7,998 nt of DNA from Fimbriimonadaceae bacterium (lineage in GTDB: Bacteria > Armatimonadota > Fimbriimonadia > Fimbriimonadales > Fimbriimonadaceae): the NCBI GenBank assembly GCA_019454665.1, contig JACFNW010000083.1, positions 1-7,998 of the forward strand, given 5' to 3'. A program made the position numbers and the translations under genes. Each line of letters opens with the position of its first letter. Position 1 is the stretch's first letter. The notes below the pieces were generated by a model that made no database searches, was not told the DNA's origin, and saw only the letters and a list, made by a program, of their open reading frames with translations. Shown here one piece after another: positions 1-6,562 of the stretch.

Positions 1-682
1 GGGCGACTTGCCGGAGGAAGCGGCCGCTTCGGCGCTGCGTGTGGCGCACGAGGTCGGCGCGCCCGTGTGGCGGTTCGGCCAGGAAGTCATGCTCGAAGCG
101 GAAGCCGCCGGATGGACGGTGACGACACCGGTTGCGACGCATTCCGGTCTGGTCCCCGGACTGAAAGGCACGGTCCAGCCCCACAACATGGCGGTCTCCG
201 TGGGGATGCTCGATGCGGCAGGCTTTGCGGTGGACGAGAAGGCCTTGCGCGTGGGCATCGCCGCAACGCGGTTGCCGGGGCGGTTCCAGAAGGTGACCGT
301 CGAGGGCCGAGAGGTGATCTTGGATGGCGCCCACAACCGCGAATCCGCCGAGGTGTTGGCCGCTTCGCTTCGGCGCGAAGCCCCCGCCGAGCGGACGGTC
401 CTCGTGCTGGGCATGGTCAAGGGCCACGATGCGGCGCGCTTCGTGGAGCCTTTGCGAGGGCTGTTCGATGCCGTCGCGCTCGCCCCCATTGATTTCTATC
501 GCGCCTACGACGTGGCCGAGTTGGCCGAGGTCGCCGGTCTCTCCGGAGCGTTTCTGGCCCGTACCGATTGCGAGGCGCTGGCCTGGGCGCTCGATCAAGC
601 CGGGTCGCGCGGACGCGTCGTGGTGACGGGGAGTTTCTACTTGGTGGGCTCGCTCGGTCGGGCGTTGGGACTGGGCGGATAG
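1..682 (+). CDS. folC: Bifunctional folylpolyglutamate synthase / dihydrofolate synthase, C-terminal half (5' partial)
   Basis: This is an ATP-dependent Mur-ligase-family enzyme of the cytoplasm. It adds glutamate to dihydropteroate or to folates in folate biosynthesis. The reading frame is open from base 2 and stops with TAG at 680-682, so about 226 codons are visible, roughly half of the usual ~420. The visible part covers the end of the central ATPase domain and the C-terminal ligase domain. Family motifs seen are an LPGRFQ segment (WPGRF in many relatives), ILDGAHN about 100 residues into the visible part, a VLGMVKGHD strand and a terminal VVVTGSFYLVG. The true start and the P-loop lie left of the window. 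It is convergent with the 300-residue gene that ends at 833. A MurC-F ligase is the alternative, but DGAHN with GSFYLVG is specific to FolC. Confidence 0.95.
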   Translation, partial: GDLPEEAAASALRVAHEVGAPVWRFGQEVMLEAEAAGWTVTTPVATHSGLVPGLKGTVQPHNMAVSVGMLDAAGFAVDEKALRVGIAATRLPGRFQKVTVEGREVILDGAHNRESAEVLAASLRREAPAERTVLVLGMVKGHDAARFVEPLRGLFDAVALAPIDFYRAYDVAELAEVAGLSGAFLARTDCEALAWALDQAGSRGRVVVTGSFYLVGSLGRALGLGG

Positions 683-695
683 AGATGCCGTCTCC

Positions 696-751
696 GTTGG
701 CGGTTGGCGATTAGCAGTTGGCGGTTAGCAGTTGGCAGTTGGCGGTTAGAG
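696..751. repeat. Eight-copy 7-bp tandem repeat, consensus RTTRGCR
   Basis: Eight consecutive heptamers fill this stretch without a spacer: GTTGGCG, GTTGGCG, ATTAGCA, GTTGGCG, GTTAGCA, GTTGGCA, GTTGGCG, GTTAGAG. Every difference except one in the last copy is a G/A exchange, and these fall at heptamer positions 1, 4 and 7. The array lies in the 150-base gap between the convergent folC and the gene ending at 833. The hexamer CGTCTC flanks it on both sides (689-694 and 758-763). It is non-coding. It resembles the short tandemly repeated heptamers known from cyanobacteria and some other bacteria, but I cannot assign it to a named family. The rest of the gap (752-832) shows no gene and no convincing terminator. 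Confidence 0.9.
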
Positions 752-832
752 GCACATCGTCTCTACAAGTTGAACGGCGAGGCTTCTTGCTGAGCGGCGA
801 GGTGGCTTGGCACTCGAGAATCAGGCCCAACC

Positions 833-1735
833 TCAGGTCAGCTCGATGACGTTCGGCGACCAGCCGAGCCGAGCCAACTGAGCCCGGTAATCCGCCTCGG
901 TGATCTCGGACAGGGGCTTGCCGATCAGCGTCACCAGGACGCCCTCCATCACGTTCGTTGCAAACGTTTCGCCCTCGATGACGGGGGTGGTCGTAATCGC
1001 GCGCCGCACGCCCGCCGACCGCAGCCAATCCAGATCGGCCTTGCGCAGCGTCTGGGTGAGCACCGTCTTGCCATCCAGCCGGTCGGGCGCGTAGCGGCGG
1101 ATGAAGTGCCAGTCGCCGCAAATGAACGTGGCCTCCTGGAAGGCCTTGGCGTGCTTGGGCGTGCGCTGCTCCTGCTTCTCGCCCGTGGGATAGAACCACT
1201 TGAACGGCAGGCGCGTGATGATCGGCAGCGTGAGCCGACCGATCCACTCGACCGTTCGGTAACTGCGGATCGGGATGGGCAGCCCGAGCCCAAACAGCAG
1301 ATCGCCGTAGACGACGTCGGCGCCCTGCGCGACCAAGGCCTGCGCCATGCCGTAGCGGTCCACCGCCGAGACCAGCAGGACCTTCTCGCGCTTGAAGTCC
1401 ACGATCCCGCGCTCGGCGAGGTCGAGGATGGCTTGCCGTTCGAGCGTGTGCTTGAGCCCCGAACCGTCCACCACCGGCGTCCGCTTGGCTCCGGAGACGA
1501 GGCTCAGAATCTGGCGGAAGGCGTACTTGCGCTCGCCCACGACCACGTAGATGTCGCATCCGCCGACGCCCAGGGCGTCCACTTGGCCATCAAGTTCGGT
1601 GAACAACGCGGCGAAGCGTTTGAGGTCGCCATCGGTGCCGCGGCGCTCGATCTGGAACGTCTCGCCGAGGATGGCGGTTTGGCTCGTCTTGTCCCGCTTG
1701 CTGGTTCCCAGACTGACGGAGACGACGCGCTTCAC
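833..1735 (-). CDS. Conserved 300-residue protein of uncertain function (resembles proteins labelled quinate 5-dehydrogenase)
   Basis: Role unknown. From memory, similar proteins in Deinococcus and other phyla carry the database name quinate 5-dehydrogenase. I see no convincing glycine-rich Rossmann motif to back that (only GVGGCD at about 56-61), so the name should not be trusted. The protein looks soluble and complete, with no signal peptide or clear membrane span. Likely conserved blocks are VVSVSLGTSKRD near the N-terminus, TPVVDGSGLK (86-95), LLVSAVDRYGMAQAL (120-134), GDLLFGLGLPIP (144-155), CGDWHFIRRYAP (206-217) and ATNVMEG (259-265). The start is GTG, one base after the ridA TAA stop. 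No Shine-Dalgarno is visible, so translation is probably coupled. It is the last gene of the pth-ridA operon and ends with TGA at 833-835. Confidence 0.8.
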   Translation of the reverse strand: MKRVVSVSLGTSKRDKTSQTAILGETFQIERRGTDGDLKRFAALFTELDGQVDALGVGGCDIYVVVGERKYAFRQILSLVSGAKRTPVVDGSGLKHTLERQAILDLAERGIVDFKREKVLLVSAVDRYGMAQALVAQGADVVYGDLLFGLGLPIPIRSYRTVEWIGRLTLPIITRLPFKWFYPTGEKQEQRTPKHAKAFQEATFICGDWHFIRRYAPDRLDGKTVLTQTLRKADLDWLRSAGVRRAITTTPVIEGETFATNVMEGVLVTLIGKPLSEITEADYRAQLARLGWSPNVIELT

Positions 1736-1736
1736 G

Positions 1737-2117
1737 TTAGTAGACCGCGGTCATCTCGATCTCGACGTCCACGCCCTTTGGCAACCCGGCCACGGCCACG
1801 GTCGAGCGGGCAGGCGGCTCCTTCTCGAACAGGGCGCCATAGATCTCGTTGACGGTGCCGAAGTGATCCATCGAGCTGAGGAAGATGGTGGTCTTGACCA
1901 CGTTCGCGGGCGTCAGCCCGGCGACCAGGAGCAGCGCCCGCATGTTGGCCACGATCTGGCGCGTCTGCGCGGCCACGTCGCCCGTGACCAGTTCGCCTTG
2001 GGGCGTCAGCGTGATCTGGCCGCTGAAGAACACGAATCGGCCTTCGGCACGGATGGCCTGAGAATAGGGGCCGATGGCGGCCGGCGCCTGATCGGTCGAA
2101 ATCACTTCGCGTCGCAT
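1737..2117 (-). CDS. ridA: RidA family reactive enamine/imine deaminase
   Basis: RidA (YjgF/YER057c/UK114 family) hydrolyses reactive 2-aminoacrylate-type enamines and imines released by PLP enzymes, giving keto acids and ammonia. It works in the cytoplasm as a homotrimer. The 126 residues match the family's usual length. Visible landmarks are IGPYSQA at 15-21 with the conserved Tyr18, FFSGQ at 30-34, VKTTIFL near 74-80, and the signature ARSTVAVAGLPKGVDVEIEM at 103-122. That signature carries the substrate-binding Arg104 and the conserved acidic residue (Glu119 or Glu121), so the active site looks intact. The start is ATG at 2117; no strong Shine-Dalgarno precedes it. It is 32 bases downstream of pth and one base upstream of the next gene, so the three genes are probably one transcript. 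Confidence 0.95.
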   Translation of the reverse strand: MRREVISTDQAPAAIGPYSQAIRAEGRFVFFSGQITLTPQGELVTGDVAAQTRQIVANMRALLLVAGLTPANVVKTTIFLSSMDHFGTVNEIYGALFEKEPPARSTVAVAGLPKGVDVEIEMTAVY

Positions 2118-2149
2118 GAACGGATGATACCGGGCACGGCATGCACCTG

Positions 2150-2740
2150 CTATGCCAAAGCGGCTTGCTCGGTGGCGCGTTCCAGACCGTCGGTGAGCAA
2201 GCGCTCCACCACGCCGACCGCTTTCTTTAGCACGTCGTCCACAACGGGCCGCTCATCGGGATGGAACTTGCTGAGCACGTGGTCGAGGACGGCCTCGTCC
2301 TTGCCGATGCCGATGCGCAGACGAGGATAGTCCTGCGTGCCGAGGCTGGCGATCAGGCTCTTGTGGCCGTTGTGCCCCCCCGAACCGCCGCTGCCGCGCA
2401 GCCGTAAGCGCCCAAGCGCCAGATCCATGTCGTCCGCCACGACGAGGATGCGCTCGGGAGGGATGCCGTAAGAGCGAGCCAGCGGGGCGACCGACTGGCC
2501 CGAGAGGTTCATGAACGTCAGCGGTTTGGCAAGCGCCACCGGGACTCCGGCCACCATTCCGACGCCCATGAGCGCTCGGTGCTTCGCCGTCCGAACCTGG
2601 ATCCGATGGTCGTTGGCGAGCCGCTCGACGAGGTCGAAGCCGACGTTGTGGCGCGTCCCGGCGTACTGGGGGCCGGGGTTGCCCAGGCCCACGATGAGCC
2701 ATTCGGGCGGGAGCGTCGGCGGCGTGCGCTTGCGGAACAC
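2150..2740 (-). CDS. pth: Peptidyl-tRNA hydrolase
   Basis: Pth cleaves the ester bond of peptidyl-tRNAs dropped from stalled ribosomes and recycles the tRNA in the cytoplasm. With the chosen GTG start the protein has 196 residues, typical of bacterial Pth. Motifs include WLIVGLGNPGPQYAGTRHNV at 14-33, with the conserved Asn21 and catalytic His31. FMNLSGQSV at 76-84 carries Asn78. VADDMDLALG (101-110) holds the catalytic Asp at 103. GSGGSGGHNGHKSLI (117-131) follows. The frame stays open far upstream across the tRNA gene, but that extension is not protein-like. GTG at 2740 is the last possible start before the first strand, apart from a GTG inside it. A weak AGAGGG (2743-2748) sits only 2 bases upstream, so the start is the uncertain part. 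It heads the pth-ridA operon. Confidence 0.95.
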   Translation of the reverse strand: MFRKRTPPTLPPEWLIVGLGNPGPQYAGTRHNVGFDLVERLANDHRIQVRTAKHRALMGVGMVAGVPVALAKPLTFMNLSGQSVAPLARSYGIPPERILVVADDMDLALGRLRLRGSGGSGGHNGHKSLIASLGTQDYPRLRIGIGKDEAVLDHVLSKFHPDERPVVDDVLKKAVGVVERLLTDGLERATEQAALA

Positions 2741-2802
2741 GGCCCTCTGTACCCGATCCGGGGAGGGGTGCGGCGGGATCGGGTTCAATAGGGCGGTCTC
2801 CC

Positions 2803-2890
<88 letters not shown>

Positions 2891-2937
2891 TTGGCCCCCG
2901 TACGGTATAGATTCTAGTAGGACGATTCGATCGCACC

Positions 2938-3252
2938 ATGACCCAAGACGACATCCTGAAGCAGATCGTGGACCGGCTCTTGGCGAACTTCGAGGTTCGC
3001 AGAGTTGTTCTGTTCGGTTCGCGTGCGCGGGGTGGCGCACGCCCGGACAGCGACTACGACATCCTTGCGGAAGTCGAGAGCGATCTTCCCTTTTGGGAGA
3101 GGCACTGTCGAGCCCTGAGGCCCTTTCGGGGCAGGAAGTACGGATTGGACCTCTTGGTGCTCACTCCCGCCGAAGTCCAGGATCAGAGCAGCATCCCGGG
3201 CTCAGCCGTCGACTGGGCTTTGGCTGAGGGAAGGCAACTCTATGCCAAGTAA
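2938..3252 (+). CDS. MNT-type minimal nucleotidyltransferase (antitoxin-like partner of the HEPN protein)
   Basis: The protein has 104 residues, normal for a minimal nucleotidyltransferase of the pol-beta superfamily. In characterised HEPN/MNT toxin-antitoxin pairs, the MNT protein neutralises the HEPN RNase by attaching AMP to it. The sequence shows the hallmark GSx10DxD: Gly27-Ser28 in VLFGSRARGG, then Asp39 and Asp41 in SDYDIL. A third acidic residue, Asp71, lies in GLDLLVL. The catalytic triad therefore looks intact, although activity is not proven. The ATG start is 47 bases after the tRNA-Ser end. The only SD-like AGGA (2919-2922) is 15 bases away, so initiation may be weak. The stop overlaps the HEPN start by 11 bases, which implies co-translation. 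Related domains also occur in aminoglycoside nucleotidyltransferases, but the size and partner favour MNT. Confidence 0.9.
   Translation: MTQDDILKQIVDRLLANFEVRRVVLFGSRARGGARPDSDYDILAEVESDLPFWERHCRALRPFRGRKYGLDLLVLTPAEVQDQSSIPGSAVDWALAEGRQLYAK
3228..3234 (+). promoter_or_regulatory. Shine-Dalgarno for the HEPN gene, inside the MNT gene
   Basis: GGGAAGG lies 7 bases before the ATG at 3242, within the last codons of the MNT gene. It supports ATG 3242 as the HEPN start and independent ribosome loading for the downstream gene. Confidence 0.6.
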
Positions 3253-3601
3253 CTGGCAGGCTTGGATCGAGAAGGCGCTCGAAGACGAGCGCATCGCCGA
3301 TCTCGCCGCGAGCGCGGGCCTATGGTCGGGTGCCGGCTACCATCTGCAACAGGCTGCGGAGAAGCGCTTGAAGGCTGTGGTCGCCCGTCGAGGAGGACGC
3401 CCCCGAAAGACTCACGACCTCAGCGAGTTAGCGACCGAAATCGGAATCGAACCCAACGAGGAGTTGAACGAAATTCTTGAAAGGCTCACCGCTTTGGCTT
3501 GGCGGACGCGATATCCTGGCTGGGACCTGAGCGAGGATGAGTTTAACGATCGCCGAGTCGATCACGCGAAGTTCGTTGCTTGGCTGGACAGCTTGCCGTG
3601 A
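3242..3601 (+). CDS. HEPN-domain protein (toxin-like partner of the MNT gene)
   Basis: This 119-residue, helix-rich protein belongs to the HEPN family (PF05168-type by appearance). HEPN proteins are often RNases in toxin-antitoxin, abortive-infection and CRISPR contexts. Recognisable family blocks are the N-terminal WIEKALEDERIADLAA helix, GYHLQQAAEKRLKAVV (32-47), KTHDLSELA (56-64) and TRYPGW (89-94). The usual catalytic Rx4-6H at the start of the last helix is not evident. The C-terminal segment has RRVDH (104-108), which is spaced too tightly. Arg53 and His58 fit Rx4H by spacing, but that His belongs to the family's THDL block, so I do not claim it is catalytic. The gene overlaps the MNT stop by 11 bases, has a good SD, and ends with TGA at 3599-3601. 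A non-nuclease HEPN is a real alternative to a toxin. Confidence 0.88.
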   Translation: MPSNWQAWIEKALEDERIADLAASAGLWSGAGYHLQQAAEKRLKAVVARRGGRPRKTHDLSELATEIGIEPNEELNEILERLTALAWRTRYPGWDLSEDEFNDRRVDHAKFVAWLDSLP

Positions 3602-3629
3602 GAGCTATGAGTCGCAACTAGACTTGATC

Positions 3630-3783
3630 ATGGATCGCCACTTCACGATCGTCTTCGAACCCGCTGAGGAAGGCGGCTTCACCGCACTCATCCCGGAGGT
3701 GCCCGGTGCCATCTCCGAGGGCGAGACCCATTGAAAAGGCGCGTGAAATGGTCCTCGACGCACTCGACGAGATCATGGCCTAG
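3630..3783 (+). pseudogene. HicB-like antitoxin gene broken by a 1-base frameshift
   Basis: From ATG 3630 the frame encodes HFTIVFEPAEEGGFTALIPE and continues to SEGET, a textbook HicB-type N-terminal domain (partial RNase-H-like fold). It then runs into TGA at 3732-3734 after 34 residues. Shifting one base forward at the run of C in GACCCATT (3725-3732) continues the family sequence as IEKAREMVLDALDEIMA, ending in TAG at 3781-3783. A single extra C restores GETIEKAREM, as expected for HicB. It is most likely a frameshifted gene; a sequencing error, or a larger deletion near the same point, is also possible. No hicA toxin gene is next to it: the following bases are the end of the convergent formate dehydrogenase gene. 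It starts 28 bases after the HEPN stop, and no good SD is seen. Confidence 0.8.
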
Positions 3784-3796
3784 CAGGAATCGAGGC

Positions 3797-6460
3797 CTAA
3801 GCCCGCGTAACCCGCACCGCCGTCACCTTGTACTCCGGCGCACCGACCACGGTGTCCCGCACGGGGCTCGTCGTCCGGTTGAGGAAGACCTCCGGCGAGT
3901 GGAAGGTCGCGAACAGCTGCCCTTCGACGACCCGCGTATCCAACCGAATCGGCAAGCGGGCACGCCCGTGGCTACTGACCACCCAGACCTCTTCTCCATC
4001 CGTCAACCCAAGACGCGAGGCGTCGGCAGGGTGCATGTCGAGCGTGTCGCTCGGGCGAAGACGATGGTTGGGCGTGCGGTCGGTCATGGTGCCGGCGTTG
4101 AACTGGTACAGCGTGCGGCCCGTGTTCAACAGGAACGGAAACTCGGCGTTCACCCGTTCTGGGGTCGGCGTGTAAACGATGGGCTTGAGCGCCGCGCGAA
4201 CGCCGATGGGGAACTTCTCCTTGTGCAGCACCTGGGTTCCCGGATGGTCTTCGGTGGGGCACGGCCATTGAAGCCCGCCCTTCTCCAAGCGCTCGTAGCT
4301 CATGCCCGCGCCGGCAGTCCAGACTTTGCGGACCTCGTCCCAGATTTCCGCCGCAGAAGCAAACGAGAACCCGGAGGCTCCCATCGCCCGCGCCACGTCT
4401 TGCACGATCTCCCAGTCGGGCTTGGAGTCGCCGACCGGCGAGACGGCCTTTCGAACGCGCTGCACGCGGCGCTCGGCGTTCATGAACGTCCCGTCGCGCT
4501 CGAACGAGGAGCATGCGGGCAGGAACACGTGTCCGAACGCTTTTGCAGTTTCGTTCAAGAACAAATCTTGAACCACCACTAATTCGATGGACTCCATCGC
4601 CTGCCGCGTGTCTGATTCGGCGGCGAGCGTCAGGTAGATGTCGTAACCGACGGCCCACAAAGCTCGCAGACGCCCCTCGCGCGCGGCGTCCATCATGGCC
4701 ATCAGGTTCATGCCCTTGCGGTCGGTGAGTTCGGTGCTCCACACCTGCTCGAACCGTTCGCGGCCTTCGGCCACCGACACAAAGCCGGTAAGATTGCTGG
4801 GCTCGCATCCCATGTGGGCCGAGCCTTGCACGTTGTTCTGGCCGCGCAGCGGGTTGATGCCCGCGCCCCGAATGCCGAGGTTGCCCGTGAGCAACGCCAG
4901 GTTGACCAGCGCCATGACGCCCTCGGTGCCTTGCAGGTGCTCGGTCATTCCGAGACCGTGGAAGCACATCGCGGGCTTGGTCGAGGCGTAAAGCCTTGCC
5001 GCCGCTCGGATGGTCTCGGCGTCCACGCCGCACACCTCGGCCGCACGTTCGGGGGTCCAGGGTTCGACGGCTTCGCGATAGGCTTCGACCTGTTCCACGC
5101 GCGACGCAAGGAAGTCGGCGTCGGCCAAGCCTTCTTCGAGGATGAGGCGGCCCATCGCGTTCAAGAAGGGCACGTTGGTCCCGGGGCGCAGCGCCACGTG
5201 AACGTCGGCAAGACCCGCGAATTCGGTCCTACGTGGGTCGGCGACGATCAGGTTCGTTCCTTTCAGCTTGGCTTGCAAGATGCGGACACCGACGATCGGG
5301 TGGTTCTCGGTGGGGTTGGAGCCGATCACGAAGATGGTCTTGGCCATCTCAAGGTCGTCGTAGGAGTTGGTCGCGGCACCCGTGCCCAGCGAAGCCTTCA
5401 TCGCGGCAGCGGTCGGGCCGTGGCAGACTCGGGCGCAGCAGTCCACGTTGTTCGTGCCCAGCACGGCGCGGGCGAACTTCTGGACCATGTAGTTGTCCTC
5501 GTTGGGTGCGCGGGCCGAGCCGAGGACGCCGATCGCGTCCGGGCCAGACTCGTCGAGGATCGTCTGGAACTTGCTCGCGACGTAGCCAATGGCCTCGTCC
5601 CATGACGCTTCCTGCCACACGCCGTCGCGCCGGATCATCGGGGTGGTCGCGCGGTCTTTCGCATGGACGAACCCGTGCGCGTAGCGGCCCTTGACGCAGA
5701 GGTGACCCTTGTTCACCGGCGCGTCCATGGCGGGCTTGACTTGCACGATGCGGTCTTGGCGGACGCCGACTTCCATTTCGCAGCCGACGCCGCAATACGG
5801 GCAGGTCGTCCGGGTCCAGGTTTCTGGTTGGCCCTTGTCCAAGCGCTCCTTGTCGGCGAGCGCAGCTGTCGGGCAGGCATCGGAGCAGGCGCCGCAACTC
5901 TTGCATGCGCTGAAGTCGAGCGTGGTCATCGAATCGGGCACCAGCCGGTTGGCTTTGCCGCGCCCGACGACGTGCCATACAAACGAGCCCTGAACCTCCG
6001 CGCAGATGCGTTCGCACCGGAAGCACTGGATGCACGCTTCAGGGTCGTAGCGGAAGTAGGGGTTCGTATCGTCGCACGGGATCGAGCGATTGGCGAGCGA
6101 TCCGCCGGCTTCGACGCCGTAGGCTTGGAGCCACTTGTGGAACGGCTTGTCGGGCATCTGCTCGACGAGTTCCGCCGGATAGTCGCGTGCCAGCAGGTTC
6201 AGTCCGTCCCGCCGCGCCTTGTCGAGTTCGGGGGAGCGAACGGTCAGGCGCATGCCGTCCGTTGCCTTGAGCGTACAGGACGTCTGCAGCTTGGCCATCC
6301 CCTCGACGCGAACCATACAAAGCCGACACGCTCCGATCGCTTCCAAACGTGGGTCGTCGCAGGCGGTGGGGACGTCCAGCCCTGCTTGGCGCAGGGCGTT
6401 CAGGGCGGTGGCGCCTTCGGCAACCTCGACTTCGATGCCATCAACGATTACTCGGATCAT
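3797..6460 (-). CDS. Formate dehydrogenase alpha subunit, molybdopterin-dependent, cysteine form
   Basis: The catalytic subunit oxidises formate to CO2 at a bis-MGD Mo or W centre; the 887 residues carry no signal peptide, so it is cytoplasmic. Domains in order: a 2Fe-2S ferredoxin-like domain (Cys34, 45, 48, 62); two 4Fe-4S motifs (Cys143/146/149/153 and Cys186/189/192/196); a 4Fe-4S of the molybdopterin domain (Cys220, 223, 227, 255); the molybdopterin oxidoreductase domain; and a dinucleotide-binding domain from about 775 to the end. The active-site block NNVDCCARVCHGP has Cys346 (TGC codon) where selenocysteine occurs in E. coli FdhF, followed by His347. The His-Cys cluster usual between the 2Fe-2S and 4Fe-4S domains in NuoG-like subunits is missing: residues 83-140 hold a single Cys (129). 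It starts at ATG 6460 with a good SD. No beta/gamma subunit, fdhD or cofactor gene is in view. Confidence 0.95.
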   Translation of the reverse strand: MIRVIVDGIEVEVAEGATALNALRQAGLDVPTACDDPRLEAIGACRLCMVRVEGMAKLQTSCTLKATDGMRLTVRSPELDKARRDGLNLLARDYPAELVEQMPDKPFHKWLQAYGVEAGGSLANRSIPCDDTNPYFRYDPEACIQCFRCERICAEVQGSFVWHVVGRGKANRLVPDSMTTLDFSACKSCGACSDACPTAALADKERLDKGQPETWTRTTCPYCGVGCEMEVGVRQDRIVQVKPAMDAPVNKGHLCVKGRYAHGFVHAKDRATTPMIRRDGVWQEASWDEAIGYVASKFQTILDESGPDAIGVLGSARAPNEDNYMVQKFARAVLGTNNVDCCARVCHGPTAAAMKASLGTGAATNSYDDLEMAKTIFVIGSNPTENHPIVGVRILQAKLKGTNLIVADPRRTEFAGLADVHVALRPGTNVPFLNAMGRLILEEGLADADFLASRVEQVEAYREAVEPWTPERAAEVCGVDAETIRAAARLYASTKPAMCFHGLGMTEHLQGTEGVMALVNLALLTGNLGIRGAGINPLRGQNNVQGSAHMGCEPSNLTGFVSVAEGRERFEQVWSTELTDRKGMNLMAMMDAAREGRLRALWAVGYDIYLTLAAESDTRQAMESIELVVVQDLFLNETAKAFGHVFLPACSSFERDGTFMNAERRVQRVRKAVSPVGDSKPDWEIVQDVARAMGASGFSFASAAEIWDEVRKVWTAGAGMSYERLEKGGLQWPCPTEDHPGTQVLHKEKFPIGVRAALKPIVYTPTPERVNAEFPFLLNTGRTLYQFNAGTMTDRTPNHRLRPSDTLDMHPADASRLGLTDGEEVWVVSSHGRARLPIRLDTRVVEGQLFATFHSPEVFLNRTTSPVRDTVVGAPEYKVTAVRVTRA

Positions 6461-6562
6461 CGGTCAGCCTTCCGAACCCAGCATACACAGGTTCTTGAGC
6501 CCCCTTCGGGCTGGACCCAAACGCTCCAAGGAGATGATTTCTGACCCCGCGAATCAGGTTTG
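6461..6562. promoter_or_regulatory. Divergent intergenic region between the formate dehydrogenase and sulfatase genes
   Basis: These 102 bases separate two divergent starts and must hold the promoters for both. I see no sigma70-type -35/-10 pair good enough to name. A short inverted repeat AGCCC/GGGCT (6498-6502 with 6508-6512, 5-base loop) lies in the middle and could be chance. It contains no gene. Confidence 0.5.
6468..6473 (-). promoter_or_regulatory. Shine-Dalgarno of the formate dehydrogenase gene
   Basis: On the minus strand this reads GGAAGG, 7 bases before the ATG at 6460. It is the clearest ribosome binding site in the window and fixes that start. Confidence 0.7.

Noticed and set aside
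2786..2788. TTG as an alternative pth start (minus strand)
   Set aside because: It would add 16 proline-rich residues and start only 15 bases from the tRNA; GTG 2740 is simpler.
2898..2905. Palindrome CCGTACGG just after the tRNA as a terminator
   Set aside because: Eight bases with no loop and no T-run; it cannot form a terminator hairpin.
2906..2913. TATAGATT as a -10 box for the MNT gene
   Set aside because: No acceptable -35 at 16-18 bases; the expected place falls in the tRNA acceptor stem.
3537..3629. Upstream in-frame extension of the HicB-like gene
   Set aside because: It overlaps the HEPN gene in another frame and lacks family similarity; ATG 3630 matches the family N-terminus.
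3651..3661. TTCGAACCC resembling a tRNA T-loop, a possible second attachment-site copy
   Set aside because: It encodes the conserved VFEP of the HicB-like gene, and the flanks do not match the tRNA.
5418..5432. Possible selenocysteine codon in the formate dehydrogenase active site
   Set aside because: The codon is TGC (cysteine), so no recoding is needed.
6498..6512. Inverted repeat AGCCC/GGGCT as an operator or terminator
   Set aside because: Only five pairs, no T-run, and likely by chance in G+C-rich DNA.
4814..6544. Long plus-strand open frames (4814-5605, 5663-6544) opposite the formate dehydrogenase gene
   Set aside because: They are antisense shadows caused by high G+C; their translations look like no protein family.
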